From: Balamuthia mandrillaris
Taxonomy: Eukaryota > Discosea > Longamoebia > Balamuthiidae
NCBI GenBank assembly: GCA_031835245.1
Contig: JAVKOQ010000129.1
Span: 88,574 to 152,573 of the forward strand
DNA length: 64,000 nt
Direction: 5' to 3'
Shown piece by piece: positions 34,671 through 46,110 of the stretch. Under the pieces are notes generated by a model. That model searched no databases, was not told where the DNA came from, and saw only the letters and a list, made by a program, of their open reading frames with translations. Within the stretch, counting starts at the first letter, position 1; the number at the start of each line of letters is the position of its first letter. The position numbers and the translations under genes are program-made.

Positions 34671-34726
34671 ATGCAAAGCTTCGAATTTGAGGTATTTGGC
34701 AAAGTGCAGGGTACGTTGTATGCACT

Positions 34727-34760
<34 letters not shown>

Positions 34761-35164
34761 CTAGCTTACAATGCATCTCCCACCCACCCACCCAACTAAC
34801 AAAGATCTGTCACTCCTCGGCAATAGGAGTGTTCTTCCGGAAGCACACCGTTCAGAAAGCAACTGAATTAGGGCTGGTGGGCTGGGTCATGAACACCAAG
34901 CGAGGCACTGTGGTGGGCCACGCCCAAGGCGAGCCTCCTGCTCTGGGACAATTGTAAGTACCATCCTCCTCCCTGCCCATCTTCCTCAGCGCCTTGGCGC
35001 ACTGACCGCCGATGCAACCAAGTCGTAAGTGGCTGCAGGAAGAAGGCTCCCCAAAAAGCGTGATAGAGAAGGCGCAGTTCACCAACGAGCAAATGGACTT
35101 GTTACGGTTAGACTTTACTTCCTTCCAAGTGCGTAAAGAAAAGAAGAAAAGCAATAAAGAATGA
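34671..35164 (+). CDS. Acylphosphatase
   Basis: Three exons in phase: 34671-34710, 34827-34953, 35023-35164 (102 residues, the usual size). The N-terminal signature VFGKVQGVFFR is split by intron 1 and carries the phosphate-binding loop with its catalytic Arg. The catalytic Asn lies in GLVGWVMNTKRGTVVGHAQG. WLQEEGSPKSVIEKAQF is the conserved second helix. It hydrolyses carboxyl-phosphate bonds (acyl phosphates) in the cytosol. The C-terminus adds a basic tail (VRKEKKKSNKE). Intron 1 contains a GA microsatellite (34731-34760), purine-rich on the sense strand. Confidence 0.95.
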
Positions 35165-35628
35165 AACACACACAAAAAGGGCTGGCTAGCTGGCGAGGGT
35201 GGATTTGTTCTTCTTCTTTATGCGCCAGCTACCATACCATTTTCTTCTCCTCCTCGTGCAAGCTCTTCTCTTCTTTGCTTTTATAGCCGGTGGGTCTCCT
35301 TGTCTTCTAGAAGTGCTTACTTGTGTCCTCTCCTCTCCTCGCTCTCCTCTCTTCTCTCTCCTCTCTTCTCTCCTCTCCTCGCGCTTCTCTCTTCTCTCTC
35401 TTCTCTCCTCTCCTCTGCTGTCCTCTCCTCTCTCCTCTCTTGGGATGCATTTTTGAAATGTTTGGCGTACCAAATGAAATTAAGGTGGGGAGGAAGTACT
35501 GGTAGGTGTAATGTTCCCCTCCTCAAGAACATATATTATTGGCGGCAGCCAGGCCTCAAAACCAAAAGCAAGCAAGGCCTCCTCTTCGACCTTTTGTTCG
35601 GCCTCCGCAAGAAAAGATAGAACCACCC
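35165..35628. repeat. CTCTCTT array in intergenic DNA
   Basis: A degenerate CT/CTT array covers about 35326-35440 between acylphosphatase and the asparaginase start. The asparaginase frame stays open upstream of its first ATG to about 35539, so extra N-terminal codons are possible. Confidence 0.75.
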
Positions 35629-37410
35629 ATGGACGAAACAGCCGCCACTGATATCACTTCAACCGCGCATGCCTCCGACGTTTCCTCCTCCGGAGATCCT
35701 TCGCTGGTTCGGCTGCTGATGATTTATACAGGTGGCACCATTGGCATGAAGGAAACCAAGAGAGGTTATGCTCCCGCCAAAGTATTGTACCCGTCCTCTC
35801 TTTTGTCGTACTGTACTTGCAAGGGGAGGGAGGAGGAGGGAGGGAGGGAGGGAGGGGAGGGGAGGGAGGGAGGGAGGGGGGAGGGGGGGAGGGAGGGAGG
35901 GAGGGGGAGGGAGGGGGGGGGGGGAGGGAGGGAGGGAGGGAGGGAGGAGGGAGGGAGGGAGGGAGGGGGGGGAGGGGGAGGGAGGGAGGGAGGGAGGGGA
36001 GGGAGGGAGGGAGGGAGGGAGGGAGGGAGGGAGGGAGGGAGGGAGGGAGGGAGGAGGGAGGGAGGGAGGGAGGGAGGGAGGGAGGGAGGGAGGGGAGGGA
36101 GGGAGGGAGGGAGGGAGGGAGGGAGGGAGGAGAATACAGTATTAACGGCGTTGGCGTGGCACACAGGATTACTTAGCTGGTCAGTTGGAGTCTATGCCTC
36201 AATTCCATGACAAACAGTTTCCCAAGCTCACAACACCACTTTCCAAGCAGGGCAAGCGCGTTCAGGTTTGTTTCCACTTCCTGTAAAAACATGTTCCCTT
36301 TCTTTCTTCTCATCTCTTCATAATGGTGATCTGCTGGGTCCACTGTCGCTTATGGCCTTTCCTTTCTTTGCCTCTTTGCCTCTTTGGCGGTGCCTCTTGC
36401 TTGGCCACGGGCAGTATGACATATTGGAGTACGACCCACTGCTGGACTCGTCCAACATGGGCATTGAAGACTGGGTAAAGATAGCGACTGATGTAGAAAA
36501 GCACTATCACCAGTACGATGCGTTTATTATCTTGCATGGCACCGGTATGTATGCGCTACCCTATTGTGGATTGCGTTTTACTGAACCTTTTAAACCTTTG
36601 TGGTTCGGCTGTTGCTCCATCATTGCAGATACAATGGCTTTCACTGCCTCTGCCCTTTCCTTTATGTTTGAATACTTGGTTGGTTACTGCTGCCTTTGCT
36701 TTCCTATATTGTATCTGACTGCAGGCAACGTGTTGGTGTCCGTTACAGGAAAAACCAGTCATCATAACCGGTTCCCAGATTCCTCTCTCCCGTGTCCGAA
36801 ATGATGCAGCGGATAACTTAATGGGCGCCCTTACACTCGCTGCCCATTATGAAATACCTGAAGTAACTTTCTTTCCCGCGTTCTCCTTTCTCCTCTTCTC
36901 ACAGCCAACTACGAACAGGTGTGCCTTTACTTCCATCACAATCTGCTGCGAGGAAATCGTACTTCTAAGGTGGATGCCTCTGGTACGACAGCCCGACTCT
37001 GTTCTAGGCGATATGCCTCTAGTAATGTGTAGACACAGGCTTACCCGTTTTTGTATGCTCGTATATTTATGTTATTAGGATTCGAAGCCTTTAAGAGCCA
37101 CAACTACCCTCCGCTTGCAACTGTTGGAATAGAGATAAATGTAAACTGGTCAGGTAGGTTATCTTTATCTATGGTAACACAAAAGAGTTTCCTTGTTTGT
37201 AGTAGAGAGCAGAGCTTCTCCAATCCATTAATAACTTGTTGCTAGTCATCAGGCCCAATACGCTAGATGACGATGGCGAGTATCGTCCCTTCAGAGCATC
37301 AACTAAACTGGACAGTAACGTTGGCATTCTTCGCTTGTTTCCTGGCTTACGTAAGTTTCATTCCCTCTTGCGCCCAAGCTTCGTTTATTGTCTGATTTTG
37401 TTCTGTATTT

Positions 37411-37460
<50 letters not shown>

Positions 37461-38555
37461 CAATGTTCCTTTTTCTAACAGCGGACCACACACTCGAGAA
37501 TTTCTTGAAGCCTCCGATGAGAGGACTTGTCTTGCAAACCTTCGGATCAGGCAATGCGCCATCAGCTAGGTATGTAATACATGGAGAGGAGAGGGGATTC
37601 TACAACTGGCCTCACCATTTTCAAACATAAAGGAAGCGCTTTGTAGAGTTGATAAAGGAAGCGACAGCGCGAGGGATGGTTATTGTAAATGTGACCCAAT
37701 GCGAAAAAGGTAAGCCTCATTGTGGCAACAGCCTCTCATTGTTTCATCCAGAACAGTCTTATCCAATTGTGAGTAACATCATGTCCTATCCTCGCAGGTT
37801 TTGTATCAAGTGACTATGAGGCCGGTTTTGCACTAAAAGAGGCAGGAGTTGTGGCAGGCGCCGATATGACACCGTACGTTGCTTCAGAGGGACGTCCTTG
37901 TTCTGCATCGTTGTTTAACGCAGTTTTTCTTCTTAAAGGGAGGCGGCACTGACCAAATTGATCTACCTTCTGGGTAAAGACCTACCGGTGGAAGAGGTGC
38001 GCCACCGCATGGGTGAAAACATCCGAGGAGAGTTAACAGTTTTAGAGGTAGACCGCTTTAGCCTGCGTTCCAAATCTATGGTCAAAACTGTTTTTGATGC
38101 GATCAGAGACAAAGTGCGAGAGTTTGAGGCCAACGCTATTGTAGACCACAAAGCCAAGCACTCTCCTTCCAAAGACATCCAGCGCATACAAGAAGCTCTC
38201 ATCCCAGTGTTGATGTGTTCTGCTGCAGCATTAGGCGGTTAGTGAAATCCTTTCCTTTCACTTTGGTTGGCTTTAGAGGCGTTTTACCTTACCAACGCAC
38301 ATTAGACTTAGCTTTGTTGAGGGATCTGTTTGTGGAATCACCAAATGGAGCGGATGTGTTTGATTATGACAAGCGATACCCGCTTCACCTTGCTGCCAGT
38401 GAAGGCAAGTGTTCTCCGATGTAACTTATTACGTGCGTCTAACGGCAAAATGCTTTGCAGGAAAGGTCCAAGCTGTACAATTTCTTTTGGATAAGGGAGC
38501 TAACCCCAATGTAATCGACCGCTGGGGTAACACACCGGTATTATTCCATCTCTTG

Positions 38556-38601
<46 letters not shown>

Positions 38602-38713
38602 CCGCTCTCTCGCTCCCCCCTTCTTACCCCCAACGCTGCAGTTGGATGATGCTATACGAGGAGGCCATACCCAAGCGATTAATTTACTCAAGGGCGCCAC
38701 AAAGGAGAAATAA
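35629..38713 (+). CDS. ASPG: Type I L-asparaginase with C-terminal ankyrin repeats
   Basis: Fifteen exons keep phase: 35629-35781, 36167-36265, 36415-36544, 36629-36678, 36749-36862, 36919-36982, 37079-37153, 37246-37350, 37482-37569, 37633-37709, 37798-37873, 37939-38237, 38279-38404, 38461-38537, 38642-38713 (534 residues). Active-site motifs are intact: [10 protein letters not shown] with the nucleophilic Thr, and LHGTDTM with the Thr-Asp pair assembled across intron 3. [12 protein letters not shown] and GNAPSAR follow. The C-terminus holds about two to three ankyrin repeats ([44 protein letters not shown]). Animal ASPG (60-kDa lysophospholipase) has the same layout and hydrolyses asparagine. 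Intron 13 uses a GC donor. Confidence 0.94.
35824..36131 (+). repeat. GGGA array inside asparaginase intron 1
   Basis: About 300 bp of nearly pure GGGA/GGGGA units on the coding strand. This is a strong G-quadruplex candidate and is purine-rich, unlike most intronic repeats here, which are pyrimidine-rich on the sense strand. Long apparent reading frames (Gly-Arg-Glu; antisense Ser-Leu-Pro) are artefacts. Confidence 0.95.
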
Positions 38714-38797
38714 TAAAGGGGGAGAAAAGGGGTCACTAGATTGTGATGCGTTCTGCTTGTTCAAATATACTCAATCCTGGTTGAATCCGATCCTTAT

Positions 38798-41530
38798 CTA
38801 TTTTTTGTGGGCCTTTTTGAGGGTCGCGAGAATATCTTTGAAGGTTGGCCTGTTCGACACGTAACCATAAGCAAGAGTGTAAGAGAGAGAGAGAGAGGAG
38901 AATACCTTTCTGCTGGATTCACATTGAAACAGGATTCGATAATTTTCTGCAAGACGGGTGGGGCGTCCTCTGGGATGGCCAATGTTTTCCCTGCGTTGCC
39001 AATGAGATGGAGGTTCGTGGTCAGACCATTACCAACAAGTTGTCGTGAATGACGTACCCTCTTCAACAAGAGCAAGAACTGCTTCTTGTGGGGACAACTC
39101 GGGGTGGGGTTCGGCTCCTTTGCTCAACATTTCCCACAAACATACGCCGTAGCCTGGGTGCGGTAGTTTAATTGGTGTTGATAAAGTATAATGCGATGAG
39201 ATGGAAACGACGAATTACAAAAGAGGCACGTACTCCACACATCAGTCTTTTCCGAGTATTGACGGTCAGTAAAGCATTCAGGGGCCATCCACTTGAGTGG
39301 GCCTAGTTCCTTGGAAGAGCCAGAAGACTCCGCCTCATCATCCAAACCCTTCTTTGCCAAGCCAAAGTCTGTTTCAAAGAGAGGGATGAACAGAAGGTTC
39401 GTAATGGGAAGAAAAATGCAACGCACCCGAAACCTTGATGGCCAAGTTGGCTGTTAAAAGAAGGTTTCGTGCTGCAAGGTCACGATGAACAATGCCTTCT
39501 TGATGAAGGTGGTGCATTCCGGCAGCTATCTCCTTGGCCCAACGAATAAGGGTGGCTTCATCCTCTGCCAACTCTTTCCCTTCTTTTGAGTGCAAGAAGG
39601 AGGCCAGGTCGCCTTTGCCCATGAACTCAGTCACGCAGTACATGTTAGTTTCGTTTGAAGAGACACCACGCAGTTGCAGCACGTTTGCGTGCGGACGCAG
39701 ATTCCTGGTTATTTTGTAGCAACTACGATTTAGACCACGCACCGTGCGGGATGGACAAGAAGTCACTTACTTCATTATCTGTATTTCTGATTTGAAATCC
39801 TCCAGCTCGGCACCCGTTGTGATGCCCAGTACCTGCTTGATGGCCACCGGGCTTTCTCTCCAAGAACCTTTCCACACAATGCCAAAGGCTCTGTACCAAT
39901 CACTTTGTTTAGCGAAGGAAGAGAGAGATGAAGAGCCAGAGCCAGTAGTAGAAAGCTTACCCCCTTCCAAGCTCATCACCAAACTCTAACTCGTCAAAAG
40001 GAATTTCCCAAGAGAACTTCAGGTCCTTGTCCTTCTTGCCCGATTTTTTGGATGGGTCTCGCTTCACCGTGTATTCAACGGCACCGGATTCCACATCGGC
40101 AATTGCATCCCTGCTGGAAGCACGCTTCTTTCTGTAACCAACCACGGCCACAATGGCAATCATCACCAACAGCAACAAGCAGAACAAGCCAACTCCGAGT
40201 CCAACACCCAATCCTACCGCATTGGAGTCGCTGTCGTCTTCTGCTCTGGCTTGCTCTTCAGCATGCAGCTGATAATGGATATTACCACTTTCATCCAGAC
40301 AGAGGATAGAGGACCAGGACGGCAGCGCTAAGGTGAAGACCTCTGAGCTGTGAGGAGCAAGATCCATCAGACACTTCACTGTTGCGCCCGTACTATTGTC
40401 TATCGTTGAGGAGAGCCAGCATTCTGCAGGCAGGGTCAGCTCGGAGGTGCTTTGAGAAGCCGGAAGAGACCAATAGCATCCTGTCTGAAGCGAAGAACTC
40501 TTTCCGCTATTTGAAAGCGCAACCCGCCACCAGGTCTCCTCCATCACTTGTCGTCTTGTTTCATTGTCTGCAGACATTTCTAGTAACGCAACCAAGTTGG
40601 TTAGAGCAAAAATACCCGTGACGGCAGGAAAAGCAAAGGCTTCACCCGAATTAACGCACCTGTAACAGTTATGTTAACGTGAATATCCAGCTCCCCCATC
40701 GGAACAACATATTGCAGGTGTTGCTGAGCCGCCTCGTAGAGAACGGTACAATTATTCACCGTGACTGTGAGATTACCCCTTGCCCAGGGATTAGTTCTTA
40801 GAGAGCCTGAAGTAAACAAAGAAGCTTCAACCAAGTTGGTCAATCAAGATGTTTTATGTCAATTGAGGGGGGTAATGCGCGGTCCTGCTTTTAACAATCC
40901 ATACCATTCTCGTGTGGGCGAAGCAATTGCGCAACATTGCCGCAACGAACTATGTTATCCTTCACGATAGAGCACGAACTGTTGCCAGCTTCTGTAATGT
41001 TGATCCAACTAGCAGCATCTTCGGGATGAATAACAACGTCGCAAGCCACCTGCTTTGCGTTGGAGGGTCCCTCGTTGGTTATGTGGCCATCGTTTACTGA
41101 AAGTACGGTATCTCCGGGAGTATATTTGGCGGCTTCTGCCGTGCTGGCCTGAATACTACCTTGGAGATAAGAGAGGGGCGGCGCAATGTCCAACGTTAAA
41201 TATTCCTCGTCTTGAGGACACCTTACGTTTAGGATCATTCCACCAATTCCTGTTGAGAGAAAGAGAGAGAGAGAGAGAGGGAGAGAGAAAGAGAAGAATT
41301 TAAAAGTCAAGGGTTAACGTGAGTCGCAACCAAAGGGTTTAATGAGACACTTACTGACAATTCTGCCGCCGTCAAAGTCGTACGTCATGTTCAAGGACTC
41401 TCCCTCGAAAGAAGGGTCCAACATCCAGTCAAGAAAGACCATGGACTTGTTGAATCCTGCAGCGGCTGCTGAGCAATAAACGGCTTGGTCCTGGCTTGGG
41501 TTTGGCTCACAACTCCACAGGGGATCGCTC
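38798..41530 (-). CDS. TKL-type single-pass receptor kinase, 5' end unresolved
   Basis: Ten exons are secure and in phase: about 41530-41355, 41249-40905, 40806-40660, 40579-39961, 39890-39771, 39704-39427, 39368-39234, 39153-39058, 38990-38906, 38849-38798. The ectodomain has many Asn-X-Ser/Thr sites and Cys pairs but no family I recognise. One membrane helix (GLGVGLGVGLFCLLLLVMIAIVAVV) leads to a kinase: GRGAFGIVWKG, VAIKQV, HRDLAARNLL, DFGLAKK, WMAPEC, SYGVCLWEML, and NPAERPTFKDIL. HRDLAARN looks tyrosine-kinase-like, but the overall fit is tyrosine-kinase-like (TKL) Ser/Thr kinases common in amoebae. It is probably a surface sensor. The start and signal peptide were not found; upstream sequence overlaps the divergent paralog. 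Confidence 0.85.
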
Positions 41531-41650
41531 TGGTTTGCTATATTCTATAGGGTTAGCTTTTGTTGATAAAGGAAGCGAGAAGGCTCACACCATAAAGGCT
41601 CACACCATAATAAACACCGTCGTGAGGTTAACACAAGCGTTTGCAGCAGA

Positions 41651-42862
41651 ATGGAAAGTCGAGCCCTGTTGTTGCTCTTCAGAAGCTTTGTAGCACTGGA
41701 TTTACTTGGGCAAGCATGGGGGGTTGCAGACTTCGACTTGTACGGTCCCTGAAGTCAAGCCACTTGGTCTAATAAGGCCTTGGGAAGAATTTACCGTCAT
41801 GGTTCCTATTTACAATTGTAGCAAACCATACTTCAACATAACAGTGGAAGTAGGTGGAAACGGCGGCAGTAAAGGGACATTCTTTGACAGAATCTCTGGT
41901 AAGTTTTTTTTTTTTGCTGAACTTCTGGGTATTGCAACACCACATAAAGTGATGCAACTCCACTTTATACTTTTGCAACAAACCAATAGCTACCTCTGAG
42001 CAGAACTCCATTTGGACATGCGAGATTGTACCGTATCCAACCATCACGGCTGGGTTTGGGCGGTGTATGTCAACTAGACCAGCCGTCTCATTTGATGAGC
42101 TTTCTTTTCGTGTGATTGTTACCTCAGATGTGTTGGTATGCATTCCTCCAGCAAGCTGCGTCACCAATGATTGCTGATACCAAGCTACTAATACTTTCAT
42201 ATAAAGCTCATGCCATCACAGTCATGGTCCAGTGGTGGTAGACAGGTGGACAGTAGAAAATGGGATGCTGAGCAATTAGCATCCAACCCTTATTGCAAAC
42301 TTAGCAATTGGAACAAATCCATTGTGGAATGCGTCCCTGCCAACCAAGAGCCTGTGCCCAAGAACATGGTTCTGAATTTCTGGTCTGGCAATGATACCGC
42401 AATGTCTCCCAAGCTTCATTTTGGCGTCTCCAGCCCTTCGATCCGCCAGCCTATTACCATTACCACCAATTGTACCACGCCGTACGTGTATTCTAATGAT
42501 CCTACTCCAACTGCCATACTGTTGGGAAAGATAGATATGCTCAAGTTGATGCAGTTTTCCAAGGCGAAGCTTTCATTATTATTTTGCATTCAAGTGAAAA
42601 TGCTAATGACTTGTTCAATGTAGCCCCAGTAAACACTTCTGCACCTGTAAACAAAGCAATGTACTGGTCAGTCGATCTGACAAACCATGGTAGAAGTTCC
42701 TCTTTGAAAAGCAGATGCATTTGGAATTTTTCTCTCCCTATGGCAGAGCATGCTTTGTTTGCTTCCAACAACTCTGACTGTTTCCCATCATTTTCACAGG
42801 AAGACAAACAGTTGATGATACAATGCGTTGTGGCCTCCAAAAACCACTCATATAAAAAATAG
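41651..42862 (+). pseudogene. Broken, kinase-less paralog of the receptor ectodomain
   Basis: Plus-strand exons about 41651-41898, 41990-42135, 42222-about 42545 and 42624-42862 encode the same kind of ectodomain as the neighbouring minus-strand kinase: IWTCE matches LWSCE, a C..IVEC block matches C..IVRC, and WSVDLTNHGRSSSL matches WRVALSNSGKSSSL, in the same order. It starts with a good signal peptide (MESRALLLLFRSFVALDLLG) but the frame then changes at a GGGGGG run near 41717. No donor with the right phase joins exons 3 and 4. It stops at 42860 with no membrane helix or kinase. Either a pseudogene or a secreted decoy affected by sequence errors; I favour pseudogene. Confidence 0.65.
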
Positions 42863-44526
42863 TGATGGCAGTAAAGTCACCAAAATCCTGCAAAAATTGC
42901 CTATATTAAAATAGCAGAGGTGAAAATCGGTGATATGTCCAATGTAGACCCCCAATCAACAAAAACTGCCAAGTTCACAAGGTTTTTCCTATATTGGTTT
43001 TGTGATAAGGCTGGTAGGGAAACAACCTAATAGACACCAACTCAATGGATATAGGGAAAAGACCTTTAATAGGATGATAAGAAGAAATTTGTATACAAGG
43101 AGAGATAGGAATAGGAGAGTAGTATAATAGTATTTTTCCTGCCTTTGCTTTGTAGGCTATTCTATTTCTTTTTTTTTCTTCCACAGCTTTAATCTTTGTT
43201 CCTATGTACTTCCTTGTCCTTGTTCTTTTCCTTGTTCTTTTCTTGGTCTTGTTAAATAGAGCAAATAACACAAATTGTTGGAAAACTCCAACATAGTAGC
43301 TTTTCTTTCTGCTGAGTTCTCTTTCTGCTGTTGACCTGAGGAAACTTCTCATCTTCCCTTTTTCCTTTCTTGATGTTTCCTTTTTTCTCTTTTTCTTCCA
43401 TTTTATGATTTGTTCTTTTATGGATCTTTCTTCTAGTTTAAATACCATCTCTCCTTGTTTCTTCTTCTTTTCTCCCTGAAGGACAACTTACAACTTACAA
43501 TAAGATACTTTACTTGTACCATTTACTTTTAGTAAATTAAGTCTCATACTTCTCTAAAATAAGTCCTTCAAGTAAAAGAAAAGAAAGAAGAAGAAATAAA
43601 AGAGAACAAGATTGTTGAGAATTACTCTCAACAAATTAGCTCTGTTGTTCCTTTCTCTTCCTTTTCAACCTGTTGACATCTGTGACAGGGACCAATTGCT
43701 TGTTGTCTATCACTAGGCTTCTTCCTTTTATTCTGTAGTTTCCTTCTCTCTTTCTTTCTCTTGGCTGAGCTTCCAATGGACATGTGATTGAAAAGGAGTA
43801 TATACAGAGGCTGGCAAAAATTATTCTGTGGAACAAAGGTGGATTGTTACCTCCCCTACTAGTAGAGGAAAAGGTAAAAACTCCTTTACTAGAGGTATAT
43901 GGAAAAAATATGAACTAAGTACAAGCAAAAAAGAAGGAAAGGAAGCAAATGGACATAATCAATGGAAAGAAAGAAAAGGAAGTGCACATATGAAGGAAAT
44001 ACAGAAGCAGGGAGAGGAGTGGTTTGTTGATGGTTGTGGAATGTAGACCATGGTCTTGTTGATTTCCACCATGGATAGGGAGTCCGTTGTCTCTTCATTC
44101 CTTTCTTCTTTTCTGTCAACTATCTTATGCCAGCTGTCATCGATCCTTTATGTTGACTCTAAGCCATTCTGAAGATCTTTTTCCTGCCTTCCTTGGTTCC
44201 TTCCTGAGCCTAGAACTGAGAAACTACAAACCCACTTTCCAACTCCAAGCCTTTTTCCTTCCTTGGTTTGCTTCTCAACTCTAAACACTTTCCCTTCAAC
44301 AAGAACAGAACTGGGACAACAACATGTTCATAAACACATTTCCTGCCATTTCAAAAAATATATACAATTCCCATCTTTCTCTTTATTTCTTTTTTGGTTT
44401 TGCACTGGTGCTCATTAAATAAACTTGGTATGAACAAAAGAAATGCACTTGTTTTATTTTTCAACTAATATCATAAGATATAATACCTTTATTACCTTGG
44501 TCACCTATCTTTATACTTTTCAAAAT

Positions 44527-44604
44527 CACTATGTATGTACAATGCTTACTTTTTATGTATAGATTGGTGTTGCTCTCAGAGCAAATAAACTTTTTATTAC
44601 TACT
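44527..44604 (+). repeat. Direct repeat copy 1 (about 80 bp)
   Basis: Begins CACTATGTATGTACAATGCT and ends in AAATAAACTTTTTATTACTACT. A near-identical copy starts at 44987, about 460 bp away, differing at only a few bases. Confidence 0.85.
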
Positions 44605-44986
44605 ACTACTATTTTGCAATTAAGAATTATTTTAAAAATAATTAACTTCAACACTTTGTGACCATGATACTAAATTAAAATATAAACAAAAGATAAGTAA
44701 AATAATTTAATGGAATAACTTTATTTAATGTTAAAAGATATTTTGAGAAGCAATGGAAATTTTGGAAAGTAGTATATAATCTATGGTTCGCATGGAAGTT
44801 CTTCTGCATTTTATCAATCTTTGGAAGTAATGTAATAGCAAGGAATAGAGAAGAAAGGAAAGGAAAAGAAAAGGATAGCTAGATGATACAAAGTTAGTCT
44901 GAAATCTCATTCAACACCTTTCACTTGTGAAATTGAATAACAATTGGGAAGGCATTGAGGATGAGGGAGTAAGAAAAGTAAGAGTA

Positions 44987-45065
44987 CACTATGTATGTAC
45001 AATGCTTACTTTTTATGTATAGATTAGTGTTGCTCTCAGAGCAAATAAACTTCTTATTACTACTG
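44987..45065 (+). repeat. Direct repeat copy 2 (about 80 bp)
   Basis: Same orientation as the copy at 44527, with substitutions such as TTAGTGTTG for TTGGTGTTG and CTTCTT for CTTTTT. May be the ends of a deleted element or a small tandem/segmental duplication. Confidence 0.85.
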
Positions 45066-45461
45066 ATCTATGGTTCAAAAAATAATTATAAATGGTTTTT
45101 TTAGAATATTTTCATTGGCACTGAAGAGCAGCTCAGTACACACCTTTCTCACCCAGCACACCCCTCCTATCAACTTCATCACTCAGACAAGCCTTGCCTG
45201 GCAACCTGCTCTTTACTGGGCACGGGTCTGAGGAGTAGTTCATTTGGGATGGGCCTGAGGAGTAGAAATAGTTCTTGTATCCTAGCAACATACTGCAGAA
45301 TTTTTCCTCTAAAAATCGGTGCGACAGGACCTGGCACTACACCAAATATGGGTTTTTTGGTTCTTTTGCTATTAAGTTGGTATTTGTTGTAGACAAAGCT
45401 GAAATAAAAAACTCCAAAAAACAATAAAAAGAGGGGAAAGAAGAATGGGAAGACAAGATCG

Positions 45462-46110
45462 ATGATGGAAGAACAACAACAACAAAGACAAGGAGCGGGG
45501 GTGTTTATTGCTGAGGAAGACATCAGCTATTTTGTGTTTAGCTGCCTCTGGCAGGAGATTTGTAAGAACCTGACTCAAGAGCCACAAAAGCTTCCAGTTG
45601 TTGTTGCAGTAGTTGTACCTCCGCCCTTTCATGCTTCTATTTGGGGAACAACTGAGTCTGTGCACTACAAGACGGAGGAAGAGTTTCTGGCTTCACCGTT
45701 CCCATTAAACATGAGGAGAAAATACTTCAAGGATGGCGGCTATGCAGAGCTCATGCCTGAAGTAATGGTGTCCTACGATTTCAAGAGGCTCAGGACAAAA
45801 ATCAGCCTTTGTTACCAAATTTTCAATGTGCATGACACACTGCAGTGGCCACATCAGTTTAATGAACAGGTATGCTTGCTTTTATTGCTCTCTTATATAT
45901 CTCTGAAGGTCAGGAAAATGCTCAAGATTTCTTTCTGCCCATGACCTTTCACTTCTTTGTGTAGCACCTTGAACTTTTGCTACAATGGGAGAGGCAGTGG
46001 CAGCTTCAGCACAAAGCGCTTGCCTTTCAAGTTGCTGAACTTTTCGACCAAGCCTTCTCGCTCCAGCCAGTAGCCAAGGTGGTCAACAAACACATGAATG
46101 TATGTAGTAA
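45462..46110 (+). CDS. Hypothetical protein, two-exon candidate
   Basis: Exons 45462-45869 and 45965-about 46099 join in phase through a GTATGC donor and TGTGTAG acceptor. The translation starts MMEEQQQQRQGAGVF, and reads through FVFSCLWQEIC, HASIWGTTESVHYKTEEEF and LQWPHQFNEQ; it has ordinary amino-acid composition but matches no family I know. The second exon is antisense to a transposon-like frame, so at least one of the two readings must be accidental. The end is uncertain (a further GTATGT donor lies at about 46100). It sits in a decaying region and may be part of a mobile element. Confidence 0.3.

Larger units (their letters stand above)
42863..45461. other. AT-rich gene-poor stretch
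   Basis: Composition shifts sharply to A/T-rich and the usual codon-like structure disappears. Short ORFs here lack any protein character. It contains one arm pair of a direct repeat (see 44527 and 44987). No LTR, tRNA or recognisable exon was found. Confidence 0.7.

Noticed and set aside
35824..36131. CRISPR-like array
   Set aside because: Four-base units without spacers in a eukaryotic intron; a simple microsatellite.
35766..36210. Gly-Arg-Glu and Ser-Leu-Pro proteins in all frames
   Set aside because: Pure GGGA microsatellite inside an intron; no codon structure beyond the repeat.
38798..41530. True receptor tyrosine kinase
   Set aside because: HRDLAARN is suggestive, but the remaining kinase blocks and the protist context fit tyrosine-kinase-like Ser/Thr kinases better; specificity cannot be decided from sequence.
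41769..42200. Minus-strand frame of 143 codons opposite the truncated receptor paralog
   Set aside because: The plus strand shows homology to the neighbouring receptor ectodomain; the minus frame shows none.
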